Below, one piece after another: positions 1 through 8,730 of a stretch of 64,000 nt of DNA. The notes under the pieces were generated by a model that saw only the letters and a list, made by a program, of their open reading frames with translations, did not search any database and was not told the DNA's origin. Source of the DNA: Gammaproteobacteria bacterium (lineage in GTDB: Bacteria > Pseudomonadota > Gammaproteobacteria > Xanthomonadales > SZUA-36). The stretch's first letter is position 1, and each line of letters opens with the position of its first letter. The stretch is from the NCBI GenBank assembly GCA_024275935.1, contig JAJRYF010000055.1, positions 30,200 to 94,199 of the forward strand, given 5' to 3'. Position numbers and translations under genes: made by a program.

Positions 1-804
1 TCACAGCAACAAGGCAGCAACATCCGTGATCAGCTCGTGGCAGATTATATCCCTGAATGTAATGGCGAGCAGTGGGCTGATGTCACATTCGAGAACCTCA
101 CCGATATGGCTACGGGCAATTACACGCTGGAAGGTTATGAGTCTGATGAAAGCAGTCTAACTACCGATAGAGACTTTTTCCAGGTATTCACCCATTCTGA
201 AAAAATTCAACATGGCTGCGCTTACCAGCGCAAATCAACCCCCGGCACAAAAATGACCTACCATTCTTCAGACACTTATATTCTAGGCAGTGCCCTGGAT
301 ACCTATGTTGGTACTGAAGATATATTCGACAAAGTGGTCAGGCAGATTTTTATGCCCCTGGGCCTTAGCCCAAGCACCTACAAAGCCGTGCGAACATTTG
401 ACCCACGCACTCAAATGTATGCCAGTCACGGCATGACCTTAAATAAGGATGACTTTATAAAGCTAGCCGAGTTTTTAACTAAAAACCAAGGAAAAATCAA
501 TAATCAGCAAGTCATTGATGCCGATATAGTAGATGCCATGCTGCTCAACACCGCTGATATTGGTCTGGCTACTTTTAATTCTTTGAACCGTTATCTTAAT
601 GGTGTATGGACTTATGATCTTGGCAGCAACAATAACTACAACTGTCCGGACGGCAGTTGGGTCTCATATATGTCCGGCTTCGGGGGTATCGGTGTAGTTA
701 TGCTGCCCAATGATATGGTTTATTACTTTGTTAGTGATAGTGGTCGTTTTTCCTTTAATGACGCGGCTCTGGAGTTGCATAAAATCCGCAGTCTCTGCCC
801 CTGA
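1..804 (+). CDS. Beta-lactamase-family serine hydrolase, C-terminal part
   Basis: The reading frame is open from the first base of the window, so this is the 3' part of a longer gene; the GTG at 37 is unlikely to be the real start. The protein resembles the class C beta-lactamase / esterase EstB family (PF00144): TFENLTDMATGNY is the usual stretch after the nucleophile, and YHSSD matches the Tyr-x-Ser/Asn second catalytic motif. The SxxK nucleophile motif must lie upstream of the window and was not seen. The C-terminal part ends in a beta strand typical of the fold (GGIGVVMLPNDMVYYFVSD). Such proteins are often periplasmic esterases or peptidases rather than true antibiotic-degrading enzymes; substrate cannot be told from this fragment. 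Confidence 0.75.
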   Translation, partial: SQQQGSNIRDQLVADYIPECNGEQWADVTFENLTDMATGNYTLEGYESDESSLTTDRDFFQVFTHSEKIQHGCAYQRKSTPGTKMTYHSSDTYILGSALDTYVGTEDIFDKVVRQIFMPLGLSPSTYKAVRTFDPRTQMYASHGMTLNKDDFIKLAEFLTKNQGKINNQQVIDADIVDAMLLNTADIGLATFNSLNRYLNGVWTYDLGSNNNYNCPDGSWVSYMSGFGGIGVVMLPNDMVYYFVSDSGRFSFNDAALELHKIRSLCP

Positions 805-926
805 TTGCCCTGGAGTTTTATGTCATGAAGAACCATTGGGCAGTAAGCTCAATAGATTCTCGATGGGTCATACTACATAATTGTGGAGACTGTCCTCTCA
901 TCGACTGAGCTTGGGTAACAGGCTCA

Positions 927-976
927 AGCTTTACCAATACTGACGAATACGCTAGCATCCCAGCATGCAAAATAAA
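927..976 (+). repeat. 50-bp dispersed repeat, copy 1 (promoter plus start codon)
   Basis: Identical at 44 of 50 positions to 6266-6315; five of the six differences are transitions. Both copies contain TTTACC, a 17-base gap, TAGCAT and, six bases later, ATGCA. In copy 2 that ATG is the start of the MutT gene. Copy 1 leads only into a 41-codon open frame. The two copies bracket about 5.3 kb containing five features, so recombination between them could delete or duplicate that block. Confidence 0.85.
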
Positions 977-1090
977 TTCGTAAATCAAATCATTGGCAAA
1001 TCATTGGGCGGGCACATCACCATCATCCCAGCAGTAACTGCCGAGCGCCTATCTGCAAGCTATGTTGTGTGGCCTCAGTTAGTCGTCTAA
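965..1090 (+). CDS. Possible 41-aa leaderless small ORF
   Basis: An open frame starting at the ATG inside repeat copy 1, with the same promoter geometry as mutT (ATG seven bases after the -10-like TAGCAT). The product begins MQNKFVNQ and has no recognisable domain. It may only be a decayed fragment carried along with the duplicated promoter; there is no ribosome-binding site and no homologue I recognise. Confidence 0.2.
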   Translation: MQNKFVNQIIGKSLGGHITIIPAVTAERLSASYVVWPQLVV

Positions 1091-1127
1091 AATCAGTAAA
1101 TTACTAGAAATATTCAAATATAACCCC

Positions 1128-2630
1128 TTGGCCTATTCAAACTTACAAAAACTTGTCTACCTACAGCGCCAGATGTCGCGTGACGATGGGCTAGAGTTTT
1201 CTGAATTACATCCGCGTGATCGTGCCATTGCTCTAAGCCGAGCTGACCCTGAAGGCCTGGGTACCGAAGAGCAGCTAAGTTACTGGCTGTCAAAACTGGT
1301 AACGCCTGATGACCAACGCATAGCAACTGAAATTGCCTCCGGGCATCGTTTGATTGGAATTGGTCTTGGCTTGTTAGGAGTACTGTTGGGCTGGCTAACG
1401 ATTATGGGACTGTTTCAATACGACGGCCAGGGTCGGGTTAACTTAGTCTATCTGGTAGTTGTTCTGGTGGGTTTGCAATTAAGCCTTACCGGCTTGACCA
1501 TAATCGCGATGCTGCCGCAGTCAATGACTCGCTGGTTGCCGGGTTTCAAAAGCTTTCAACAACTATTGCGCTGGTTTAGCCCCGGACGACTACAAAAGTT
1601 ATTCTCCCGGTTTATGCCCGTAACTGAGAGAGATGGTATTTCTCAGCTACTCGGACGGCATCAGAAAATATATACCAGGATTGGAAAGTGGCAGATTTTC
1701 AGCTGGTCGCAGTTGTTTGGTGTGGCTTTTAATATTGCCGCACTACTGAGCGTGTTTGTATTGATTGCAACCCGGGATGTGGCTTTTGGCTGGAGTTCAA
1801 CTTTAGATATTGATCCTACATCTATTTTATCTGTCACAAATTTTCTTTCGTGGCCATGGCATGCGTGGCTGCCAGCTGCTGTTCCTGACTTGCCGTTAAT
1901 CGAAGCCAGTCACTACTTTCGTTTACAAAATGGTGCTGCCAACGGGGTTAGCCCGAAGGTTCTCGGGCATTGGTGGCCTTTTGTGATGTTATGCCTGGCT
2001 TTTTACGGGCTGTTACCACGGTTGTTGTTACTGTTGTTTTGCAAGGCCCGACTCAGTTCAGCCTATGTACAAACCTTGCAACATTTCCCGGGTCGTAAGG
2101 AACTACTTACTCGCTTAAATTCTGCACTTATTGAAACCCGGGCAAGCGAACATGAAAGCAATGTCGATGAGGGTATTCCTGCAATCAACAAATCACAGCA
2201 TCAGCGCATCAGTGAGGCACTTATTCTGATTAACTGGGCGGGTCTTAAAGTTGAAAACACCCGCTTACTAGATGAAATTCTGGCAGCCGGGCAGTTAACT
2301 ATGAAAGCTATGTTTAAGGCCGGGACTAACTGTAGTCTGGAAGATGACGAGCAGGTTATTGCCGAGGTTGGCAAGTTAGCTGCGGATACACCTATCGGGA
2401 TTATCCTCAAAGCCTGGGAGCCGCCACTGGGTGAGTTAGCAGATTTCATTGCTGATTTGCGCAAAACAGGTTCACCACAGCGACTGATTTACCTATTGCC
2501 TCTGGCGCTAAAATCAAAAGCTTTGGTTCAGGTTGAAAACAACGATTTGCAAGAATGGCAGCGTTTTAGCCGCCAGTTGGCAGACCCGTGGATTACGGTA
2601 CATCAGTTAGTTCCTGGAGCCAGGATATGA
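1128..2630 (+). CDS. DUF2868 membrane protein
   Basis: A 500-residue inner-membrane protein of the DUF2868 family, function unknown. The N-terminal portion (LHPRDRAIALSRA) is the typical soluble lead-in. Hydrophobic segments are visible at roughly residues 74-94, 104-128, 195-214 and 285-305. The start is TTG at 1128; an in-frame ATG at 1173 would remove 15 residues, and no strong ribosome-binding site decides between them. Its stop overlaps the start of the GTPase gene (ATGA), so the pair is translationally coupled. In many gammaproteobacteria DUF2868 and DUF3482 genes occur as such a pair, suggesting that the GTPase works at the membrane with this protein. Confidence 0.8.
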   Translation: MAYSNLQKLVYLQRQMSRDDGLEFSELHPRDRAIALSRADPEGLGTEEQLSYWLSKLVTPDDQRIATEIASGHRLIGIGLGLLGVLLGWLTIMGLFQYDGQGRVNLVYLVVVLVGLQLSLTGLTIIAMLPQSMTRWLPGFKSFQQLLRWFSPGRLQKLFSRFMPVTERDGISQLLGRHQKIYTRIGKWQIFSWSQLFGVAFNIAALLSVFVLIATRDVAFGWSSTLDIDPTSILSVTNFLSWPWHAWLPAAVPDLPLIEASHYFRLQNGAANGVSPKVLGHWWPFVMLCLAFYGLLPRLLLLLFCKARLSSAYVQTLQHFPGRKELLTRLNSALIETRASEHESNVDEGIPAINKSQHQRISEALILINWAGLKVENTRLLDEILAAGQLTMKAMFKAGTNCSLEDDEQVIAEVGKLAADTPIGIILKAWEPPLGELADFIADLRKTGSPQRLIYLLPLALKSKALVQVENNDLQEWQRFSRQLADPWITVHQLVPGARI

Positions 2631-4021
2631 GCCTTATTCCTCGGTTTGCGGTGGTTGGCCACCCGAACAAAGGCAAATCAAGCATTGTCGCTACCCTGGC
2701 GCTGGATGATTCGGTTGCCGTTGCCAGATCCTCTGGAACTACTCGCCACAGCCAGTCATTCCCGATGAAAGTCGATGGCCAGATACTGTATGAACTTATT
2801 GATACTCCGGGCTTTCAACGAGCGCGCAAAGCCTTAGCCTGGCTACAAAATGAAGAAAAAAAGATTCACGACCGGCCCGAAGTAGTCCGACGCTTCGTCG
2901 ATCACTGGCAGGGCAAGGATGCATTTGTTGATGAGTGCGAGTTGTTGCGCCCGATTATCAATGGTGCCGGAATTATCTATGTAGTTGATGGTTCGAGACC
3001 CTATGGCGCAGAGTATCAAGCAGAAATGGAAATATTACGCTGGACCGGGCAACCGAGCATGGCGCTAATTAACCCCATCGGCAGTGATGAGTATGTCGAA
3101 GATTGGCGTACAGTGTTGAATCAATATTTCAAAATCACCCGCGTATTTAACGCCATGACAGTTGATTTTTATAAGCGCACTGAAATCCTCAACGCCTTTG
3201 GTCAGTTGCAGGAGAGTTGGCGGCAGCCACTGCAACAGGCAGTCGGAAGTTTAACCGAAATGCGCAAAAACCAGCACCAACTGGCCGCGGCTGAAATAGC
3301 CAAAATGGTCGTTAAGATGTGTGCATTTAAACTGGAAAAGAAAATTTCCAGCACAGCTGAACCAATGAAATACCAATCAGCATTGGCAACGAAATTTTTT
3401 AATACGCTACGCAAACTGGAGAAAAAGTGCCGGCGACAGGTGCAGAGTATTTACCAGCACACCCATTTACACAGCCAGGAGGACGCTATTGAATTGCTTG
3501 ATAGCGATTTGTTTAGGTTAAAAGACTGGTACCTGTGGGGGCTGAATAAAATACAATTATCAGCGGTCAGTGCGGCGGCTGGGGCAACCGCAGGTCTGGC
3601 CGTTGATGCAGCCGTTGGCGGTGCATCCCTGATGCTCGGCGCAGTATCAGGCGGGATTATTGGTGGTGCCGGCAGCTGGTTCATGGCAGATAAAATTGCC
3701 CGACAAAAGATCTCCGGGATTCTTCCGCTGGGCGGGAAGGTTCTTACTTACGGGCCGGTAACAAATCGTAATTTTCCTTATGTGCTGCTGGGGCGGGCAC
3801 TATATCACCGGAGTTTAATTGCCGATCGGCCCCATGCGCAACGGGATCAGCTAATACTGCAACAGACCGACCAGATAGCCTGGCTGAGCCGGTTAAATCC
3901 ACAACGCCGTAAGCAGTTAGATAAGCTATGTAACCACCTCAGTCAGGCAGAAAGCCCGGTTGAAACCAGAAAAAGTCTGGTAGTATGGCTGGAGCAAACT
4001 ATCCGCCATGCAGAAAAATAA
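2627..4021 (+). CDS. DUF3482 GTPase
   Basis: An Era/EngA-like GTPase of 464 residues with a C-terminal DUF3482 region. G1 is GHPNKGKSS near the N-terminus, the G2 Thr lies in SGTTRHS and G3 is DTPGF; the NKxD motif is degenerate (NPIG at the expected place), so guanine specificity may be relaxed. A glycine/alanine-rich hydrophobic stretch at about residues 310-350 could contact membrane. I place the start at ATG 2627, overlapping the upstream stop by four bases; a GTG at 2588 in the same frame would add 13 residues with no family match. The role is unknown; pairing with DUF2868 is the main clue. Confidence 0.85.
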   Translation: MSLIPRFAVVGHPNKGKSSIVATLALDDSVAVARSSGTTRHSQSFPMKVDGQILYELIDTPGFQRARKALAWLQNEEKKIHDRPEVVRRFVDHWQGKDAFVDECELLRPIINGAGIIYVVDGSRPYGAEYQAEMEILRWTGQPSMALINPIGSDEYVEDWRTVLNQYFKITRVFNAMTVDFYKRTEILNAFGQLQESWRQPLQQAVGSLTEMRKNQHQLAAAEIAKMVVKMCAFKLEKKISSTAEPMKYQSALATKFFNTLRKLEKKCRRQVQSIYQHTHLHSQEDAIELLDSDLFRLKDWYLWGLNKIQLSAVSAAAGATAGLAVDAAVGGASLMLGAVSGGIIGGAGSWFMADKIARQKISGILPLGGKVLTYGPVTNRNFPYVLLGRALYHRSLIADRPHAQRDQLILQQTDQIAWLSRLNPQRRKQLDKLCNHLSQAESPVETRKSLVVWLEQTIRHAEK

Positions 4022-4083
4022 AATACTTGAGGTGTAAGTGAAAATATCTAATTATGTTTTATAGCTAACTAACGAGGGAGTGT

Positions 4084-5037
4084 ATGAAGTTATTAAAAGG
4101 TCGTATCAGCATAGTAATTTTAGCCGTGGCAGCCGCCATAACACTGGTGGCTGTATTCAGTCTGAACTATAAAGATGTGGTGACAGTCGATCAGGCTGGC
4201 CAGAGTTCGGTGATTAGCGCGGCGGAAAAAACCCTTCAAATAACACCTGCCAACCAGAAAGTAACTGAAAAACCCACAGCTAAAGTATTTTTTGAGTCGA
4301 TTACTAAAACCAAACCTAAATCTCCAGCAGCGGTTGATGAAGAGGTTGGTCATGAGTATGCCGTGAACCTTAAAGCAGCACTCGCTGGTGATCTGGCAAA
4401 GGCAGTAAAAATATCAAGGTTGCAGGCTAAATGCAACGCTCTAAATATTCGCAAACAATTTCTGAACAATACTTATATCAGAAATTCTGGAGGTATGTCA
4501 GAGGGGGAAATTGAGCAAGAAATCGATAATCAGAGGAATAAAAAACATCGGAAATTTGAGCAGGATAAAAAACAGTGCATGGATGCCTTTAGCAGTGATT
4601 ACGAGTCTGAATTAAGCCAGCTGACCCGCCATGACGCACTCTATCAACAAGCTCTTGCTGGCAATGCTATGGCAAAATACATTTACGCAACGCAAGCACA
4701 CTCTGAACCATATTTAACCCTGTTGTTTATGCAAGGCACTGACTTTGTAACTGTAGCGCTGGAGTTCACGAATGATAATTTAATTGAGCGCCCAGATCTA
4801 GGTTTGCTCGCTTATGGCCAGTCTTACACAAGCGGCGGTCAATTCACTCCTATTAGACTATCTATAGGCATGGCCTATATTATTGCCGCTGGTCTTTGTG
4901 GTGCCAACCCCGATGTTATAAATGAGATCCCAATGTTCCAGGTTTTTTTAATGGATGGCCCGAACTCGTTTTTTGCATCGAAGGAAAGCATCATGACACT
5001 TGCAGATACGCTAAGTCAGCAGCACTGCCCATTGTAG
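4084..5037 (+). CDS. Uncharacterised exported or membrane-anchored protein
   Basis: A 317-residue protein I do not recognise. Residues 8-27 form one hydrophobic segment (ISIVILAVAAAITLVAVFSL) after a basic start, so it is a signal anchor or uncleaved signal peptide with the rest in the periplasm. A charged stretch rich in Lys, Glu and Gln occupies about residues 140-165. Four or more cysteines are present (in KCNAL, KQCMDA, LCGAN and QHCPL), which would allow disulphides in the periplasm. GAGGGAG precedes the ATG by a few bases and is a good ribosome-binding site. It follows the DUF2868/GTPase pair with a 62-bp gap and could be part of the same transcript. Confidence 0.7.
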   Translation: MKLLKGRISIVILAVAAAITLVAVFSLNYKDVVTVDQAGQSSVISAAEKTLQITPANQKVTEKPTAKVFFESITKTKPKSPAAVDEEVGHEYAVNLKAALAGDLAKAVKISRLQAKCNALNIRKQFLNNTYIRNSGGMSEGEIEQEIDNQRNKKHRKFEQDKKQCMDAFSSDYESELSQLTRHDALYQQALAGNAMAKYIYATQAHSEPYLTLLFMQGTDFVTVALEFTNDNLIERPDLGLLAYGQSYTSGGQFTPIRLSIGMAYIIAAGLCGANPDVINEIPMFQVFLMDGPNSFFASKESIMTLADTLSQQHCPL

Positions 5038-5062
5038 CGCAGAGTAAACTACCTAAATGTAG

Positions 5063-5100
5063 GGGCGGGTTCCATATCCGCCCTTCTAAAGGTCGGATAT
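5063..5100. terminator. Hairpins between convergent genes
   Basis: GGGCGG (5063-5068) pairs with CCGCCC (5078-5083), and an alternative stem pairs ATATCCG (5074-5080) with CGGATAT (5094-5100). It lies between two convergent genes, where a bidirectional terminator is expected, but there is no clean T-run, so the call is tentative. Confidence 0.4.
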
Positions 5101-5119
5101 GAAAAGTTTAAATTGCAAA

Positions 5120-6049
5120 TCAAGCTGATTTTTGGAAAATATATCCATCACCAGCAGGCTTGTCTTGAAAGGAAACTCGGCGCTCATCTTTTAATTTCAC
5201 ACCACCAACTGCAAAAGCTTGAAACCATTTTGGGTCTTTTGATAGTTTATTATGAACTGCAAGCAAGTCCATAAACCGAGCTCTGCCCCACAAAATGCTG
5301 TTGAAATATGAGAGCAGTTGGGTTTTGTTTTTAACAAACTCTTCATCGCTCGCTGTCATAACAAAATTACAGCTGTCGAATAACGGTTTTATTGTTGGTG
5401 ATACTTGACTCAATTTGCTTCGGCTGAGTACCTGGCCAAGCATCATTATGTAGCCTTGTAGTTCTTTTTGTTCGGCGTTTTTGTCTACCAGCTCTTTTAT
5501 GCGTTTCGAAAAATTTACTGACTCTAAGAGGTCATAGTCGTTTTGGCTTAACTCTAAAATACGCGTATCTGTTGCATGGCTCAAAAAAACCATTGATCCG
5601 CTTGGCTTTAACCAACTAGCCAATTTATTGCTGACTTTAGACCAATCACAATACTCAATACCGTATTGGCTGGAGATAAAATCAAAAGACTCTTTATTGG
5701 CGCTAAACTCTTCTAAGGCGACCTGATCTTTAAAGTTTATTTTTTGAACCAATTCTTGCTTTTCAGGAAACCGCTTAAGCAATGTTTCCATATTCACTTG
5801 AGCTGCATCGGTTGCAGTAACGGAAAAGGACTTGTTATTTTCAGTGCTATATTCAGCGGCCAATAAAGCTATTGCACCGTTCCCAGTGCAAACATCAAGT
5901 ATTTGCGCATTAACTGATAGTTTCTCAAAGTGCTCATACCAAAACCGTTTAATTTCACTATCGTAATTACCTTCAAAGTCGGTTGGAAGTGAAGTCATCA
6001 TTCCTTGCGCCCAATAACCAGTCCAGTGCTCTGAGTTAGCTTCCGACAT
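5120..6049 (-). CDS. Class I SAM-dependent methyltransferase
   Basis: A 309-residue protein with a Rossmann methyltransferase core. Motif I is ILDVCTGNGAIALLA (near residue 55), which binds S-adenosylmethionine; a following acidic region (SVTATDAAQVNM) matches motif II. The motif IV position reads SSQYGIEYCDW and is not one of the Asp/Asn-Pro-Pro-Tyr nucleic-acid types, so a small molecule or lipid is a more likely substrate than DNA. The C-terminal third matches nothing I know. AGAGGT precedes the ATG at a good distance. It is transcribed alone, opposite to its neighbours. Confidence 0.75.
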   Translation of the reverse strand: MSEANSEHWTGYWAQGMMTSLPTDFEGNYDSEIKRFWYEHFEKLSVNAQILDVCTGNGAIALLAAEYSTENNKSFSVTATDAAQVNMETLLKRFPEKQELVQKINFKDQVALEEFSANKESFDFISSQYGIEYCDWSKVSNKLASWLKPSGSMVFLSHATDTRILELSQNDYDLLESVNFSKRIKELVDKNAEQKELQGYIMMLGQVLSRSKLSQVSPTIKPLFDSCNFVMTASDEEFVKNKTQLLSYFNSILWGRARFMDLLAVHNKLSKDPKWFQAFAVGGVKLKDERRVSFQDKPAGDGYIFQKSA

Positions 6050-6126
6050 TAGTACCTCTTTGTTACAAATTCGTTCAATAGACTGCCTATTTTACAAAAT
6101 TTAATTATCGCTGTCCCGTAAACTTT

Positions 6127-6157
6127 GTGCCCTACTGGCTGCCTGTCAGCAGGGCAC
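6127..6157. other. Bulged hairpin upstream of mutT
   Basis: GTGCCCT (6127-6133) pairs with AGGGCAC (6151-6157), and an inner GCTG (6138-6141) pairs with CAGC (6147-6150), leaving ACTG as a one-sided bulge. No T-run follows on either strand, so it is not an obvious terminator. It lies between two divergent genes. Confidence 0.5.
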
Positions 6158-6265
6158 CCGCTTTGATCTATGCCCCGGGTATTAATTACCCCCGAATACA
6201 ACCTGGCACTCTGACCGAAGTCGTCCGCGCTTACAATTATTCGATACTACCCTCAACTGCCAGAG

Positions 6266-6315
6266 AGCTTTACCAATACTGATGAATGCGCTAGCATTCC
6301 TGCATGCAGGATAAA
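6266..6315 (+). repeat. 50-bp dispersed repeat, copy 2
   Basis: The counterpart of 927-976 (44/50 identical). It covers the mutT promoter and its first four codons. Confidence 0.85.
6269..6297 (+). promoter_or_regulatory. mutT promoter, probably giving a leaderless mRNA
   Basis: TTTACC (6269-6274) and TAGCAT (6292-6297) are separated by 17 bases. The expected transcription start, about seven bases after the -10 box, falls on the A of the mutT ATG at 6304. There is no Shine-Dalgarno sequence upstream of that ATG, which fits a leaderless message. This is inference from spacing only. Confidence 0.5.
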
Positions 6316-7257
6316 GTAATAAAGGTTGTCGCCGGAGTCATCCAAAGGGATGAAAATCAGGTGCTTTTAAGTCAGCGCTTACCCGGAACCCATCTTGAGG
6401 GGCTGTGGGAGTTTCCGGGTGGGAAAATAGAGCAAGGTGAAACTCCAAAGCAGGCCTTAAGCCGTGAGTTAAACGAGGAGCTGGGTATAGATATTGTCAC
6501 CTCCGTTCCCTTGATGATAGTTCGTCACCAATATCCGGATAAAAATATCGAGTTGCATATTCGCGAGGTTATGGGCTGGGAAAACGAAATTGCCGCCCGA
6601 GAAAAGCAGCCTTTGCAATGGATTGGGATTGATAAACTTCACGAAATTAAAATGCCCGCAGCCGACAAACCAGCTATTACCGCACTGAAGTTGCCTCGTG
6701 TTTATCAAATCACTCCCGAGTGTAAAGATGTTGCAGCTTACCTTGAATTTATCCGCAAGGCGCTTAAAAATCGGTCCAAATTTATTCAGATACGAGCAAA
6801 AAACCTCAGCAGCAAAAGCCTTCAAGACTTAATTTCCAAGGTCAATACATTAAAGCACCGCAATAGGGCTATTATTAGCGTAAATAGTGGTAATGAAGGC
6901 CGTGATATTTCAACAGCAGGGGCGTTAGACGGCTTACATCTTAGCTCCAGCCACCTGACGGCATTAACAACACGGCCTGCGGAGCTCAATGGGTTTTTGT
7001 TTGCCTCCTGTCATAATTCCGAAGAAATCCGGCAGGCCGAAGAAATAGCGGTGGACATGATTTGCTTATCACCATTGTATGCTACAGACTCGCACCCAGG
7101 CTCAAAACTACTGGGTGAGGATGCGTTTGCTAAACTGGTCGCTAGCACTAACTTACCGGTGTACGCTCTGGGCGGAATACAGCCGGAACATATGGCTAAG
7201 CTGCGGGAACTGGGTGCTGCAGGGATTGCCGGGATTAATGCCTTCGAGCGTTGGTAA
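6304..7257 (+). CDS. mutT: MutT-type Nudix hydrolase fused to a thiamine-phosphate-synthase-like domain
   Basis: The N-terminal half is an 8-oxo-dGTP diphosphatase, which removes oxidised guanine nucleotides from the pool. The Nudix box is complete: GGKIEQGE, then REL and NEELGI. The C-terminal half (from about residue 137) is a TenI/ThiE-like TIM barrel, recognisable from GLHLSS, ASCHN, LSPLYATDS and PVYALGG. The ThiE phosphate-binding and INDR positions are changed (ISVNSG), so thiamine synthesis is unlikely. This two-domain arrangement is the usual one for MutT in Pseudomonas and relatives. The start lies within the 50-bp repeat and lacks a ribosome-binding site. Confidence 0.92.
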   Translation: MQDKVIKVVAGVIQRDENQVLLSQRLPGTHLEGLWEFPGGKIEQGETPKQALSRELNEELGIDIVTSVPLMIVRHQYPDKNIELHIREVMGWENEIAAREKQPLQWIGIDKLHEIKMPAADKPAITALKLPRVYQITPECKDVAAYLEFIRKALKNRSKFIQIRAKNLSSKSLQDLISKVNTLKHRNRAIISVNSGNEGRDISTAGALDGLHLSSSHLTALTTRPAELNGFLFASCHNSEEIRQAEEIAVDMICLSPLYATDSHPGSKLLGEDAFAKLVASTNLPVYALGGIQPEHMAKLRELGAAGIAGINAFERW

Positions 7258-7308
7258 TTATGGCCTGTCAAGATTCTAGCCTTGTGATTAGGTAGAAATA
7301 AATTTATA

Positions 7309-8676
7309 GTGACTGACAATATGAGCGATAAAAACCAGCCAATTGAAGACATAAGCGTCCTCACCGCCTACCTAGAGTCCGGTAATAAACCCAAAGCCGA
7401 CTGGCGCATGGGTACCGAGCACGAAAAATTCGGCTTTACCAGAGACGACCTCAAGCCGTTACAATATGCCGGCTCACGGGGGATTGAAGCTGTTCTTAAA
7501 GGGCTCTCAGGGATGGGCTGGAATCCGGTAATTGAAGATGGCAAAATTATCGCCCTGCTGATGGATGATGGCTGCTCAATTACGCTGGAACCGGGTGGAC
7601 AACTCGAGCTATCCGGGGCTTTGCGGGACGATGTTCACGCTACCTGTAAAGAAGTATCGGCCCATCTTAGGCATGTGCGAGGTGTTTGTGACCCTCTGGA
7701 TATTGGTTTTATTGGGGTTGGTTTTCAACCAAAGTGGAAGCGCGAAGATATCCCCTGGATGCCCAAAGGCCGCTATCAAATAATGCGCGATTATATGCCC
7801 AAGCGGGGCAGTTTAGGCATCGATATGATGAAGCGTACCTGCACAGTGCAGGTAAACCTGGATTACTCATCAGAGGCGGATATGGTGAAGAAATACCGCA
7901 CATCTTTGGCCCTGCAACCAATCGCAACAGCATTATTCGCTAACTCCCCGTTTCTTGAAGGCGGCGACTCCGGTTATCAAAGTTACCGCGCACATATCTG
8001 GACAGATACCGATCCTGATCGCACCGGAACCCTACCTTTTGTGTTTGAATCGGGCATGGGCTTTGAGCGTTATGTCGACTATATGCTCGATGTGCCCATG
8101 TATTTTGTTCATCGGGATGGTAAGTATATTGATGCTGCCGGGCTTTCTTTCCGGGACTTCCTCAAAGGACAGCTATCAGTTCTGCCCGGAGAACTACCAA
8201 CAATTAAAGACTGGGAAGATCATATGACCACAGCTTTCCCAGAAGTGCGCCTGAAAAAATTCCTGGAAATGCGCGGTGCTGATGGCGGTCCATGGCGGCG
8301 CCTGTGTGCCTTACCAGCTTTCTGGGTTGGTTTGTTATATGACCAAACTTGCCTTGATGCAGCCTGGGACATCTGTCGTGACTGGAGCGCAGAGGAACAT
8401 GTACAGATGCGCCTGGATGTAGCCAAGTTCGGTCTCCAGGCAACTTTTAGAAATACCAGGGTCGTTGATATAGCCAAGCAAGTTCTGGCAGTAGCCAATC
8501 AAGGGCTGGTATCCCGCAACCGGTTAAATGACAACGGCGATAATGAAAGTGGTTTTCTGGAGCCACTACAACTAATTGCCAACAGCGGCATTAGCCCTGC
8601 AGAACGCAAGCTGCGGTTATTTTATTCAGACTGGGGCGAATCAGTTGACCCGGTGTTTCGTGAGTGCGCTTATTAG
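7309..8676 (+). CDS. gshA: Glutamate-cysteine ligase, plant/alphaproteobacterial type
   Basis: Catalyses the ATP-dependent joining of glutamate and cysteine, the first step of glutathione synthesis in the cytoplasm. The family (GCS2, PF04107) is shown by GTEHEKFGF near the N-terminus and by MKRTCTVQVNLDYSSE and FANSPFLEG. At about 455 residues it has the usual length of this class, which differs from the enterobacterial GshA. The frame can start at GTG 7309 or ATG 7321; a weak GGTAG about 15 bases upstream does not settle it. It lies 51 bp after mutT in the same direction, so both may share a transcript. Confidence 0.92.
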   Translation: MTDNMSDKNQPIEDISVLTAYLESGNKPKADWRMGTEHEKFGFTRDDLKPLQYAGSRGIEAVLKGLSGMGWNPVIEDGKIIALLMDDGCSITLEPGGQLELSGALRDDVHATCKEVSAHLRHVRGVCDPLDIGFIGVGFQPKWKREDIPWMPKGRYQIMRDYMPKRGSLGIDMMKRTCTVQVNLDYSSEADMVKKYRTSLALQPIATALFANSPFLEGGDSGYQSYRAHIWTDTDPDRTGTLPFVFESGMGFERYVDYMLDVPMYFVHRDGKYIDAAGLSFRDFLKGQLSVLPGELPTIKDWEDHMTTAFPEVRLKKFLEMRGADGGPWRRLCALPAFWVGLLYDQTCLDAAWDICRDWSAEEHVQMRLDVAKFGLQATFRNTRVVDIAKQVLAVANQGLVSRNRLNDNGDNESGFLEPLQLIANSGISPAERKLRLFYSDWGESVDPVFRECAY

Positions 8677-8682
8677 CTCAGA

Positions 8683-8708
8683 CTATGACCTGCGTTGGCA
8701 GGCCATAG
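8683..8708. terminator. Hairpin between convergent genes
   Basis: An 11-base stem with one mismatch: CTATGACCTGC (8683-8693) against GCAGGCCATAG (8698-8708), loop GTTG. It sits between gshA and the oppositely oriented small gene. No strong T-run follows, so termination strength is uncertain. Confidence 0.45.
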
Positions 8709-8730
8709 CACAAGCTAGGCATAAACTCTT

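Larger units (their letters stand above)
805..1127. other. 323-bp intergenic region with promoter-like repeat
   Basis: No convincing gene is present. The region holds copy 1 of a 50-bp repeat (927-976), a short hairpin upstream of it (AGCTTG near 909-914 with CAAGCT at 925-930), a tandem AAATCATTGG duplication near 985-1005, and a 41-codon open frame at 965-1090 that begins at the duplicated ATG. Confidence 0.6.

Noticed and set aside
2588..2626. Upstream GTG start for the DUF3482 GTPase
   Set aside because: It would add 13 residues without family match, while ATG 2627 forms the typical ATGA overlap with the upstream stop.
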